64,000 nucleotides of DNA, from contig NZ_BMYK01000003.1 of NCBI RefSeq assembly GCF_014652235.1, forward strand, positions 186,001 through 250,000, given 5' to 3'. A model generated the notes under the pieces. The model was not told the DNA's origin and ran no database searches. It saw only the letters and a list, made by a program, of their open reading frames with translations. The first letter of the stretch is position 1. Every line of letters begins with the position of its first letter. The position numbers and the translations under genes were made by a program. This document shows, one piece after another, positions 56,716 to 64,000 of this stretch. This DNA comes from Pseudorhodoferax aquiterrae (GTDB lineage: Bacteria; Pseudomonadota; Gammaproteobacteria; Burkholderiales; Burkholderiaceae_C).

Positions 56716-58103
56716 TGCGCCATCCGCTGCCTTACGCCTTCGCCCGCAGCCAGCAGCTGCTGCTGGAAGACAACCTCGGCGAACTCACGCTGTGGCTGCA
56801 CCCGGCCACGCCACCGACCGCCGTGGCCGAGGTCATGCGCAAGCACCCGGTGCGCCATGTGCAGTCGCTGGCCCAGGCCGCACTGGCCCAGCGCATCAGC
56901 GCGGCCTACGCCCAGGGCGAGTCCAACGCCGCGGCCGTGGTCAGCGAGGTCGAGAGCGACGCCGACCTCTCGCGCATGATGCAGGAGCTGCCGGCGGTGG
57001 AAGACCTGCTGGAGACCTCGGACGATGCGCCCATCATCCGCATGCTCAACGCGCTGCTCACGCAGGCCGCGCGCGACGGCGCCAGCGACATCCACATCGA
57101 GCCCTACGAGCGCCATTCCAGCGTGCGCTTCCGCGTGGACGGCACGCTGCGCGAGGTGGTGCAGCCCAACCGCGCGCTGCATGCCGCGCTGATCTCGCGC
57201 CTGAAAATCATGGCCGAGCTCGACATCTCGGAGAAGCGTTTGCCGCAGGACGGGCGCATCAGCCTGCGCATCGGCACGCGCGCGGTCGACGTGCGCGTCT
57301 CCACGCTGCCCAGCGCGCACGGCGAACGCGCCGTGCTGCGCCTCCTGGACAAGTCCAGCGAGCGCATCAGCCTGGCCTCCGTCGGCATGCAGGGCGCCGT
57401 GCTGCACCAGCTGCAGGAACTGATCGCCCAGCCGCACGGCATCATCCTCGTGACCGGCCCCACGGGCTCGGGCAAGACCACCACGCTGTACGCCGCGCTG
57501 TCCGAACTCGACGCCAGCCGCAGCAACATCATGACGGTGGAAGACCCGATCGAGTACGAGCTGCCCGGCATCGGCCAGACCCAGGTCAACGCCAAGATCG
57601 ACCTGACCTTCGCCAAGGCCCTGCGCGCCATCCTGCGCCAGGACCCGGACGTGATCATGATCGGCGAGATCCGCGACTTCGAGACCGCGCAGATCGCCAT
57701 CCAGGCCTCGCTGACGGGCCACCTGGTGCTGGCCACGCTGCACACCAACGACGCCGCCAGCGCCGTCACGCGCCTGATCGACATGGGCGTGGAGCCCTTC
57801 CTGCTGAGCTCCTCGCTCTTGGGCGTGCAGGCCCAGCGCCTGGTGCGCAAGCTGTGCCCGGCCTGCCGCGGCCCGGGCTGCGAGGCCTGCGGCCACACCG
57901 GCTACCAGGGCCGCACGGGCGTGTTCGAGCTGCTGGTGGCCGACGACGCGATCCGCGCCCAGGTGCACAACCGCGCCTCGGAGGCCGACATCCGCGCCGC
58001 CGCGCAGCGCAACGGCATGCTGCTCATGCGCGAGGACGGCGAGCGCCTGGTGGCCGCCGGCATCACCTCGCGCGAGGAACTGCTGCGCGTGACGCGAGAC
58101 TGA
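56715..58103 (+). CDS. gspE: Type II secretion system ATPase GspE
   Basis: A 462-residue hexameric ATPase that drives pseudopilus assembly in the cytoplasm. An N1E domain is followed by the ATPase core: Walker [13 protein letters not shown], Asp box [10 protein letters not shown], Walker B IMIGEIRD, His box TLHTNDA, and the zinc-binding tetracysteine [12 protein letters not shown]. Confidence 0.96.
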   Translation: MRHPLPYAFARSQQLLLEDNLGELTLWLHPATPPTAVAEVMRKHPVRHVQSLAQAALAQRISAAYAQGESNAAAVVSEVESDADLSRMMQELPAVEDLLETSDDAPIIRMLNALLTQAARDGASDIHIEPYERHSSVRFRVDGTLREVVQPNRALHAALISRLKIMAELDISEKRLPQDGRISLRIGTRAVDVRVSTLPSAHGERAVLRLLDKSSERISLASVGMQGAVLHQLQELIAQPHGIILVTGPTGSGKTTTLYAALSELDASRSNIMTVEDPIEYELPGIGQTQVNAKIDLTFAKALRAILRQDPDVIMIGEIRDFETAQIAIQASLTGHLVLATLHTNDAASAVTRLIDMGVEPFLLSSSLLGVQAQRLVRKLCPACRGPGCEACGHTGYQGRTGVFELLVADDAIRAQVHNRASEADIRAAAQRNGMLLMREDGERLVAAGITSREELLRVTRD

Positions 58104-58104
58104 C

Positions 58105-58188
58105 ATGAAGCCCCCACGCTCATCGCTGCGCGTATCGCTGCCCCCCAGGGGGGCGCGTCAGAGCCTTCGGGCGGCCGGGCGGCACTGA
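58105..58188. repeat. REP-like palindromic intergenic element between gspE and gspF
   Basis: The only sizeable gap in the second half of the gsp operon (88 bases) contains a GC-rich palindromic segment: CCCCCC-AG-GGGGGG (58141-58152) and CGGGCGGCCGGGCGGC. It recalls the repeated CCCCCACGCTCATCGCTGCG-type element that I associate with Comamonadaceae genomes. No second copy was noticed in the window. It does not code for anything and might attenuate transcription between gspE and gspF. Confidence 0.5.
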
Positions 58189-58191
58189 CAC

Positions 58192-59421
58192 ATGCCAGCC
58201 TACGCATTCGAAGCCGTCGACGCCGAAGGCGCGACCCGCAAGGGCGTGCTGGAGGCCGACACCGCGCGCTCGGCGCGCACCATGCTGCGCGCCCAGGCGC
58301 TGGTGCCGCTGGCCGTCGAGCCGGTCGGCGCCGGCCAGGGCGCGGGCGAGGAAGCGCCGCGTTCGCGCGGGTTGTTCGCCGGCCGCATCTTCCGCGGCAC
58401 GGCGCTGGCGGTCTGGACGCGCCAGCTCTCCGGCCTGGTCTCGGCCGGCCTGCCACTCGAGCGCGCGCTGACCGCGCTGACCGAGGAGGCCGAGGACGAA
58501 CGCCAGCGCCACCTGCTGGCCGGCCTGCGCTCGGAGGTCAATGCCGGCTCGTCCTTCGCCAAGGCGCTGGCCCGGCACCCGCGCGAGTTCACGCCGATCT
58601 ACACCGCCGTGATCGGCGCGGGCGAACAGAGTGGCCACCTGGGCCTGGTGCTGGACCGGCTGGCCGAGGACCTGGAGACGCAGCAGGAACTCAAGTCGCG
58701 CCTGATCGGCGCCGCGCTGTACCCGGCCATCGTGAGCTTGGTGGCCATCGTGATCGTGATGTTCCTGGTCGGCTACGTGGTGCCGCAGGTGGCCAACGTG
58801 TTCGCGGGCACCAAGCGCGCGCTGCCCATCCTCACGGTGGTCATGCTGGCCATCAGCGACGTGGTGCGCCACCACGGCTGGTGGATCGCGCTGCTGCTGC
58901 TGGCCGGCGGCGTGGGCCTGAAGCTCTCGCTGCGCGCCGAGGCCATGCGCCTGCGCTTCGACGCCATGGTGCTGCGCCTGCCGCTGATCGGCCGGCTTGC
59001 CGCGGGCTACAACGCGGCCCGTTTCACGAGCACGCTGGCCATGCTGGCCGCGGCCGGCGTGCCCATCCTGCGCGCCCTGCAGGCCGCGGCCGAGACGCTC
59101 AACAACCGCGCCATGCGCGCCGACGCGCTGGATGCGCTGGTGGCCGTGCGCGAGGGCGCGCCGCTGGCCTCGGCGATCGCGCAGAAGAAGCGCTTTCCCG
59201 GCCTGGTGTCCATGTTCGCGCGCCTGGGCGAGCAGACCGGCGAGCTGCCCACCATGCTGCAGCGCGCCGCGCGCCAGATCGGCAGCGAGGTACAGCGCCG
59301 CGCCATGGCGCTGGCCACCATCCTGGAGCCGCTCTTGATCGTGGCCATGGGCCTGATCGTCATGCTGATCGTGCTGGCCGTGCTCATGCCCATCATCCAG
59401 CTCAACCAATTCGCGAGGTAG
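58192..59421 (+). CDS. gspF: Type II secretion system inner-membrane platform protein GspF
   Basis: A 409-residue polytopic protein with two repeated cytoplasmic four-helix domains and three membrane helices (about residues 175-195, 225-245 and 378-400). The family segments WTRQLSGLVSAGLPLERAL and FTSTLAMLAAAGVPILRAL mark the two repeats. It ends the gsp operon; prepilin peptidase (gspO) is not encoded here and may be shared with the pilus system elsewhere. Confidence 0.95.
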   Translation: MPAYAFEAVDAEGATRKGVLEADTARSARTMLRAQALVPLAVEPVGAGQGAGEEAPRSRGLFAGRIFRGTALAVWTRQLSGLVSAGLPLERALTALTEEAEDERQRHLLAGLRSEVNAGSSFAKALARHPREFTPIYTAVIGAGEQSGHLGLVLDRLAEDLETQQELKSRLIGAALYPAIVSLVAIVIVMFLVGYVVPQVANVFAGTKRALPILTVVMLAISDVVRHHGWWIALLLLAGGVGLKLSLRAEAMRLRFDAMVLRLPLIGRLAAGYNAARFTSTLAMLAAAGVPILRALQAAAETLNNRAMRADALDALVAVREGAPLASAIAQKKRFPGLVSMFARLGEQTGELPTMLQRAARQIGSEVQRRAMALATILEPLLIVAMGLIVMLIVLAVLMPIIQLNQFAR

Positions 59422-59425
59422 ACCC

Positions 59426-60337
59426 ATGCCCGCCACCCTGGAAGACAAGCTCGTCGTCGCGATCTCCTCGCGAGCGCTGTTCGACCTGGAGGAGGAAAAC
59501 CGGCTGTTCGAGGCCGGCGACGCGCGCGCCTACATGCAGCTGCAGCTCTCGCGGCTGGAAGTGCCGGCGCGGCCCGGCGTGGCCTTCTCGCTGGTGCGCA
59601 AGCTGCTGGCCTTCAACGACCCCGCGCAGCAGCGCGTGGAGGTGGTGGTGCTCTCGCGCAACGACCCGGTCAGCGGCATGCGCATCTTCCGCTCGGTGCG
59701 CGAGGCCGGCATCAAGCTCGAGCGCGGCGTGTTCACGCAGGGCCGCGACCCCTTCGGCTATCTGCGCCCGCTGCGCGCCCACTTGTTCCTGTCGGCCAAC
59801 GAGGCCGACGTGCGCGAGGCGCTGGCCCAGGGCTTCCCGGCCGCGCGCGTGCTGACCGAATCGGCCCAGGCCGGCATCAACCACCCGGACGAGGTGCGCA
59901 TCGCCTTCGACGGCGACGCCGTGCTGTTCTCCGACGAGGCCGAGCAGGTGTTCCAGGCCCAGGGCCTGGATGCGTTCCAACTGCACGAGACCGACAAGGC
60001 CGCGCTGCCGCTACCCGACGGCCCGTTCAAGCCACTGCTGGCCGCGCTGCACCGGCTGCAGCAGGCCTCCCAGGCCGGCATGCGCATCCGCACCGCGCTG
60101 GTCACGGCGCGCAGCGCGCCCGCGCACGAGCGCGCCATCCGCACGCTCATGAACTGGAACATCGAGGTCGACGAGGCCATGTTCCTGGGCGGCCTGCCCA
60201 AGGGCGAGTTCCTGCGCGAGTTCGAGCCCGACTTCTTCTTCGACGACCAGACCACGCATGTGCGCTCGGCCGCGCGCCACGTGCCGGCCGGCCATGTGAG
60301 CCACGGCGTGGCCAACCACCCGCCTCCCGTGCGCTGA
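59426..60337 (+). CDS. 5'-nucleotidase (NT5C1-type)
   Basis: A 303-residue soluble protein of the bacterial 5'-nucleotidase family related to cytosolic NT5C1. HAD-like features are RALFDLEEENRLFE near the start, LSRNDPVSGMRIF, FDGDAVLFSDE and, near the C-terminus, FFFDDQTTH, whose acidic residues may bind magnesium. It should dephosphorylate nucleoside monophosphates. It starts 4 bases after gspF, probably by chance of packing rather than function. A CCGCAGGC/GCCTGCGG hairpin follows its stop. Confidence 0.83.
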   Translation: MPATLEDKLVVAISSRALFDLEEENRLFEAGDARAYMQLQLSRLEVPARPGVAFSLVRKLLAFNDPAQQRVEVVVLSRNDPVSGMRIFRSVREAGIKLERGVFTQGRDPFGYLRPLRAHLFLSANEADVREALAQGFPAARVLTESAQAGINHPDEVRIAFDGDAVLFSDEAEQVFQAQGLDAFQLHETDKAALPLPDGPFKPLLAALHRLQQASQAGMRIRTALVTARSAPAHERAIRTLMNWNIEVDEAMFLGGLPKGEFLREFEPDFFFDDQTTHVRSAARHVPAGHVSHGVANHPPPVR

Positions 60338-60424
60338 AGACGGCCGCAGGCCGCGCAGCCTGCGGAACACCCGGATGCGGCGGCGCGCGGCGGCCGCTAG
60401 CATGCGCCGCGGAGGAGACTGCCC

Positions 60425-61228
60425 GTGACGTTCGACAACGCCGTGCTGACCGGTGCCTGCGGCGGCCTGGGCCAGGCGCTGGCCCGTGCGCTGATCGCCG
60501 GCGGTGCGCGGGTCGCGCTGGTCGGCCTGCAGCGCAAGGCCCTGGCCCCGCTGGCGGCGCTGGCACCCGGCCGCTGCGCCATCTACACCCCGGACGTGAG
60601 CGACGGCCCGGCCATGGCCGCCATGGCGGCGGACTGGACCGCGCGCTTCGGCCCGCCCGACCTCGTGATCGCCAACGCCGGCGTGGCCGGCGGCTTCGAC
60701 ACGGCGCGGCCCGAGGATCTGGCCGTGCTGCGCCGCATGCTGGAGATCAACCTCGTGGGCGTGGCGGCCACCTTCGCGCCCTTCCTGCCGGCGATGCAGG
60801 CCGCGGGCCGTCCGGGCGCCCTGGTCGGCGTGGCCAGTGTGGCGGGCTGGCGCGGCCTGCCCGGCAACGGGGCCTACTGCGCCAGCAAGGCGGGCCTGAT
60901 CGCCTACCTGCAAAGCCTGCGCGCCGAACTGCGCCCCACGGCGCTGCGCGTGCACACCGTGAGCCCGGGCTACCTGCGCACCGCGCTCACGGCCGGCAAC
61001 CGCTTCGCCATGCCGGGCCTGCTGGAGCCCGAGGATGCGGCCCAGCGCCTGCTGGCCGGTGTGGCCGCGGGCCGCGCGCACATCGTGCTGCCGCGCCGCA
61101 CCGGCTGGCTGGCACGCGCACTGGCCCTGCTGCCCGCGCCGCTGCACGACCGCATCCTGCTCGCGCAACCGCGCAAGCCCCGGCCCGGCGAAGCCGGCGC
61201 CACCGAGATTCCCGGCCTGGAACGATGA
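60425..61228 (+). CDS. SDR-family NAD(P)-dependent oxidoreductase
   Basis: A 267-residue classical short-chain dehydrogenase: cofactor motif TGACGGLGQA, NAG in IANAGVAGG, catalytic YCASK. The C-terminal region (WLARALALLPAPLHDRILL) is longer and hydrophobic, like those of SDRs that act on lipid or steroid-like substrates near membranes. GTG start at 60425, preceded by GGAGGAG. Its end overlaps the monooxygenase gene by 4 bases. First gene of a four-gene operon. Confidence 0.87.
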   Translation: MTFDNAVLTGACGGLGQALARALIAGGARVALVGLQRKALAPLAALAPGRCAIYTPDVSDGPAMAAMAADWTARFGPPDLVIANAGVAGGFDTARPEDLAVLRRMLEINLVGVAATFAPFLPAMQAAGRPGALVGVASVAGWRGLPGNGAYCASKAGLIAYLQSLRAELRPTALRVHTVSPGYLRTALTAGNRFAMPGLLEPEDAAQRLLAGVAAGRAHIVLPRRTGWLARALALLPAPLHDRILLAQPRKPRPGEAGATEIPGLER

Positions 61229-62547
61229 GCACTCCGACACACGCACAGATCGCCCTCGTCGGCGCCGGCCCCTCGGGCCTGGCCGGGGCCCGCAACCTGC
61301 AGAAGCTGGGCATCGCCTTCCAGGGCTTCGAGGCCCATGGCGATGTCGGCGGTCTGTGGAACATCGAGAACCCGCGCTCCACGGTCTATGCCTCGGCACA
61401 CCTGATCTCCAGCAAGCGCATGACGGAGTTCAGCGAGTTCCCGATGGCCGACACCGTGGCCGACTACCCGAGCCACCGCGAGCTGCTGGACTACTTCCGC
61501 GCCTTCGCACGCCGTTTCGACCTGCACCGCGACTACCGCTTCCATACCCGGGTGCTCAAGGCCGAACCCGTCTCGGACGCCCCCGGCACACGCTGGCGCC
61601 TGACCACGCAGACCGGCGACGCGGCGCCCGAGGTGGCCGAGTACAAGGGCCTGGTGGTGGCCAACGGCACGCTGGCCGAGCCCAACATGCCAACCTTCCC
61701 AGGCCAGTTCGCGGGCGCGCTCTGGCACACCTCGGCCTACAAGCAGGCCACCCAGTTCGCCGGCCAGCGCGTGCTGATCGTGGGCGCGGGCAACTCGGGC
61801 TGCGACATCGCGGTCGACGCAGTCCACCACGCCAGGAGCATCGACATCTCGGTGCGGCGCGGCTACTACTTCGTGCCCAAGTACGTGTTCGGCAAGCCGG
61901 CCGATTCGATCGGCGGCAAGCTGACGTTGCCGCCCTGGCTCAAGCAGCGCATCGACAGCACCATCTTGCAATGGTTCACGGGCGACCCGGTGCGCTTCGG
62001 CTTTCCGCGGCCCGATTACCGCATGTACGAGTCGCACCCGGTCGTGAACTCGCTGATCCTGTACCACATCGGCCACGGCGACGTGGGCGTGCGCCCCGAC
62101 ATCGCGCGCCTCGAGGGCCACACCGTGCACTTCAAGGACGGCAGCGCACGCGACTACGACCTGGTCCTGGCCGCCACCGGCTACAAGCTGCACTACCCCT
62201 TCCTGGACCACGCGCTGCTGAACTGGCAGGGCATGGCGCCGCGCCTGTACCTGAACATCTTCGCGCCGCGCTTCGACCGGCTGGCCGTGCTGGGCATGGT
62301 GGAGGCCAGCGGCCTGGGCTGGCAGGGCCGCTACGAGCAGGCCGAGCTGGTGGCGCGCTATTTCAAGGCACTGGACGACGGCAGCCCGCAAGCCGGCGCG
62401 CTGCGGTCGGCCAAGGATGCGGATCCGGCCGCCTGGCCCGACCTGTCGGGCGGCTACCGCTACCTGAAGCTCGAACGCATGGCGTACTACGTGCACAAGG
62501 ACACCTACCGCAAGGCGGTGCGCGCGGCCGCCGCGGCCTTCCACTGA
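61225..62547 (+). CDS. Flavin-containing monooxygenase
   Basis: A 440-residue FAD/NADPH enzyme. The FAD motif GAGPSGLAGA is near residue 13, the NADPH motif is GAGNSGCDIA, and the FMO/Baeyer-Villiger fingerprint FxGxxxHxxxY is exact in FAGALWHTSAY. A second Rossmann-type segment ATGYKLHYPF is present. Such enzymes oxygenate nitrogen, sulphur or ketone centres; the plain F at the start of the fingerprint suits FMO or type II BVMO rather than type I. Substrate unknown; coupled to the SDR gene by a 4-base overlap. Confidence 0.88.
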   Translation: MSTPTHAQIALVGAGPSGLAGARNLQKLGIAFQGFEAHGDVGGLWNIENPRSTVYASAHLISSKRMTEFSEFPMADTVADYPSHRELLDYFRAFARRFDLHRDYRFHTRVLKAEPVSDAPGTRWRLTTQTGDAAPEVAEYKGLVVANGTLAEPNMPTFPGQFAGALWHTSAYKQATQFAGQRVLIVGAGNSGCDIAVDAVHHARSIDISVRRGYYFVPKYVFGKPADSIGGKLTLPPWLKQRIDSTILQWFTGDPVRFGFPRPDYRMYESHPVVNSLILYHIGHGDVGVRPDIARLEGHTVHFKDGSARDYDLVLAATGYKLHYPFLDHALLNWQGMAPRLYLNIFAPRFDRLAVLGMVEASGLGWQGRYEQAELVARYFKALDDGSPQAGALRSAKDADPAAWPDLSGGYRYLKLERMAYYVHKDTYRKAVRAAAAAFH

Positions 62548-62555
62548 GAGCCCCC

Positions 62556-63482
62556 ATGCTGCCCGTCGACGACATCCGCCTGAACTTCAACCCGGCCTCG
62601 CTGGCCGTGCTCAACGCGGTGCTGGCCTTCCTGATGTTCGGCATCGCGCTGGACACGCGCATTGAAGATTTCAGGCGCGTGGCGCGCATGCCGCTGGCCT
62701 TCGCGGTCGGCGTGGGCGCGCAGTTCATCGCCCTGCCGGCCATCACCTACGTGCTCACGCGCGTGCTGGGCGTGGGGCCCAGCATCGCGCTGGGCATGAT
62801 CCTGGTGGCCTGCTGCCCGCCCGGCAACGTGAGCAATGTCCTCACGCACCGGGCCGGCGGCAACGTGGCGCTCAGCGTGTCCATGACGGCGGTGTCCAAT
62901 GCCATCGCCATCGTGGCCATGCCGCTGAACTTCGCGTTCTGGGGCGGCCTGCATCCCACGGCATCCGCGCTGCTGCGCAGCATCTCCATCGACCCGCTGG
63001 AAATGGGCGGGCACATCCTGCTCATCATCGGTCTGCCCTTCGTGCTGGGCATCTGGTGCGCCGAGCGCTTTCCGCGCTGGACGGCGCGCTTCAAGAAGCC
63101 CATGCGCATCCTGAGCTTCGTGACGCTGATCGCCTTCATCCTCGGCGCCATCGCGGGCAACTGGCGCTACTTCCTCGACTACATCGGCCTGGTCATCGTG
63201 GCGGTGGCGCTGCACGACGCGCTGGCCTTCGCCACCGGCTGGCTCTGCGCGCGCGCCTTCGGCCTGGCCGACTACGACCGCCGCGCGCTGACCATCGAGG
63301 TGGGCATCCGCAACGCCGGCCTGGGGCTGGTGCTGATCTTCGGGTTCTTCGGCGGCCTGGGCGGCATGGCCGTGGTGGCGGGCGTCTGGGGCTTTTGGGA
63401 CATCATCGCCGGCCTGGTGCTGGCCGGCTGGTGGGGCAAGCGGCCGGTGCAGGGCGGCGCTGCAGCCCCCGAAACGCCATGA
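62556..63482 (+). CDS. Bile acid:sodium symporter (BASS) family transporter
   Basis: A 308-residue transporter with about nine or ten helices. NPASLAVLNAVLAFLMFGIALD at the N-terminus and the unwound-helix motifs (CCPPGNVSNVLTHRAGGNVALSVSMT and EVGIRNAGLGLVL) match the BASS fold, which carries organic anions with sodium. It begins 9 bases after the monooxygenase and overlaps the next gene by 4 bases. Confidence 0.9.
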   Translation: MLPVDDIRLNFNPASLAVLNAVLAFLMFGIALDTRIEDFRRVARMPLAFAVGVGAQFIALPAITYVLTRVLGVGPSIALGMILVACCPPGNVSNVLTHRAGGNVALSVSMTAVSNAIAIVAMPLNFAFWGGLHPTASALLRSISIDPLEMGGHILLIIGLPFVLGIWCAERFPRWTARFKKPMRILSFVTLIAFILGAIAGNWRYFLDYIGLVIVAVALHDALAFATGWLCARAFGLADYDRRALTIEVGIRNAGLGLVLIFGFFGGLGGMAVVAGVWGFWDIIAGLVLAGWWGKRPVQGGAAAPETP

Positions 63483-64000
63483 GGGCCGAGCGCATCCTGG
63501 TCACGGGCGCAGACGGCTTTCTCGGCCGTGGCCTGCTCCATGCGCTGGCGACGCGGCCGGAACCGACCACGGTGGTGGCGGCCGATGTGCGCGAGGTGCC
63601 GGCCACACGCCGCCTGCTTGGCATCGCCTACCTGCGTTGGGACGTGCGCGACGAAGGGCTGGCGCAGGTGCTGGCCCGGCACGGCATCGACACCGTGGTG
63701 CACCTGGCCTCCATCGTCACGCCGCCCAAGGGCTCCACGCGCGCGCTGGAACATGCGGTGGACGTGGGCGGCACGCGCAAGGTGCTGGACGCCTGCCTGG
63801 CGCAGGGCGTGCGCCACCTGCTCGTCTCCTCCAGCGGCGCGGCCTATGGCTACCACGCCGACAACCCCGCCTGGCTGACCGAGGCGCATCCGCTGCGCGG
63901 CAACGAGAGCTTCGCCTATGCCCACCACAAGCGGCTGGTGGAGGAGATGCTGGCCGAGGCCCGTGTCCGGCATCCGCAGCTGGCGCAGACGGTGCTGCGC
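63479..64000 (+). CDS. NAD-dependent epimerase/dehydratase-type SDR (partial)
   Basis: The gene runs off the right edge after 174 codons. The extended-SDR cofactor motif VTGADGFLG lies at about residues 8-16, the SSSGAAYG serine region near 120 and the Tyr/Lys pair YAHHK near 152. Sugar-nucleotide epimerases and 3-beta-hydroxysteroid-type dehydrogenases share this fold. ATG 63479 overlaps the transporter stop by 4 bases, which ties it to the same operon. Confidence 0.85.
   Translation, partial: MRAERILVTGADGFLGRGLLHALATRPEPTTVVAADVREVPATRRLLGIAYLRWDVRDEGLAQVLARHGIDTVVHLASIVTPPKGSTRALEHAVDVGGTRKVLDACLAQGVRHLLVSSSGAAYGYHADNPAWLTEAHPLRGNESFAYAHHKRLVEEMLAEARVRHPQLAQTVLR

Noticed and set aside
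54396-58103. A continuous frame from within gspD into gspE that could suggest a fusion protein
   Set aside because: The gspD part of it is out of frame with the real secretin and is Arg/Gln/Ala-rich noise; it only joins the true gspE frame at 56715. GspD and GspE are separate, with a one-base start/stop overlap.
61035-63482. A long frame that appears to fuse the monooxygenase region to the BASS transporter
   Set aside because: Upstream of 62556 it lies out of frame with the SDR and monooxygenase genes and has no recognisable domain. The transporter has its own start codon.

Overview
The window is a GC-rich stretch of a betaproteobacterial chromosome, most likely from the Comamonadaceae (order Burkholderiales). 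The evidence is the mix of conserved neighbourhoods: pilMN divergent from a penicillin-binding protein 1A gene, cyaY/lptM/lysA, msrPQ with ccsB-resB-cytochrome c4-engB, a Burkholderiales-type porin next to coq7, a gspC gene facing a gspG-F operon, and a groESL operon under CIRCE control. Nothing places it in a genus. There are no tRNA or rRNA genes, insertion sequences, prophage or CRISPR arrays, so this is core genome with a few accessory segments.

Layout: 1-4,500 holds type IV pilus assembly (pilN partial, pilM) divergent from PBP1A, then frataxin and LptM. 4,600-11,900 holds lysA, then a leftward redox block (msrQ, msrP, ccsB, resB, cytochrome c4) that faces engB. 12,500-24,700 holds a lipid A acyltransferase, metK with a strong riboswitch candidate in its leader, a Bcr/CflA efflux pump, an ABC pair whose permease carries a frameshift, small dehydrogenase and hypothetical genes, a membrane diguanylate cyclase and a second PBP1A. 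24,900-33,400 holds groESL, an FHA protein, pgi and tal on the left strand and zwf plus an RpiR/HexR regulator on the right strand, with a HexR-like operator between tal and zwf. 33,400-41,700 is one leftward dipeptide ABC transport operon with two substrate-binding proteins and an M20 hydrolase. 41,800-48,350 holds a DUF3047 lipoprotein, a porin, coq7, an OsmC protein, a likely small RNA, threonine deaminase and a cobS-cobC pair. 48,300-59,400 is a type II secretion locus (gspC facing gspG-H-I-J-K-L-M-N-D-E-F). 59,400-64,000 holds a 5'-nucleotidase and a tightly packed operon of two dehydrogenase-type genes, a flavin monooxygenase and a BASS-family transporter that runs off the right edge.

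The most rewarding non-coding signals are the metK leader, which looks like a SAM-II-type aptamer followed by a hairpin whose loop can pair with the ribosome binding site, and a compact three-hairpin RNA before ilvA that exposes a perfect anti-Shine-Dalgarno UCUCCUCC tract. The best candidate for an undescribed protein system is the SDR/FMO/BASS/epimerase operon at the right edge. All statements rest on reading the sequence and on general knowledge of the families; no database search was possible.
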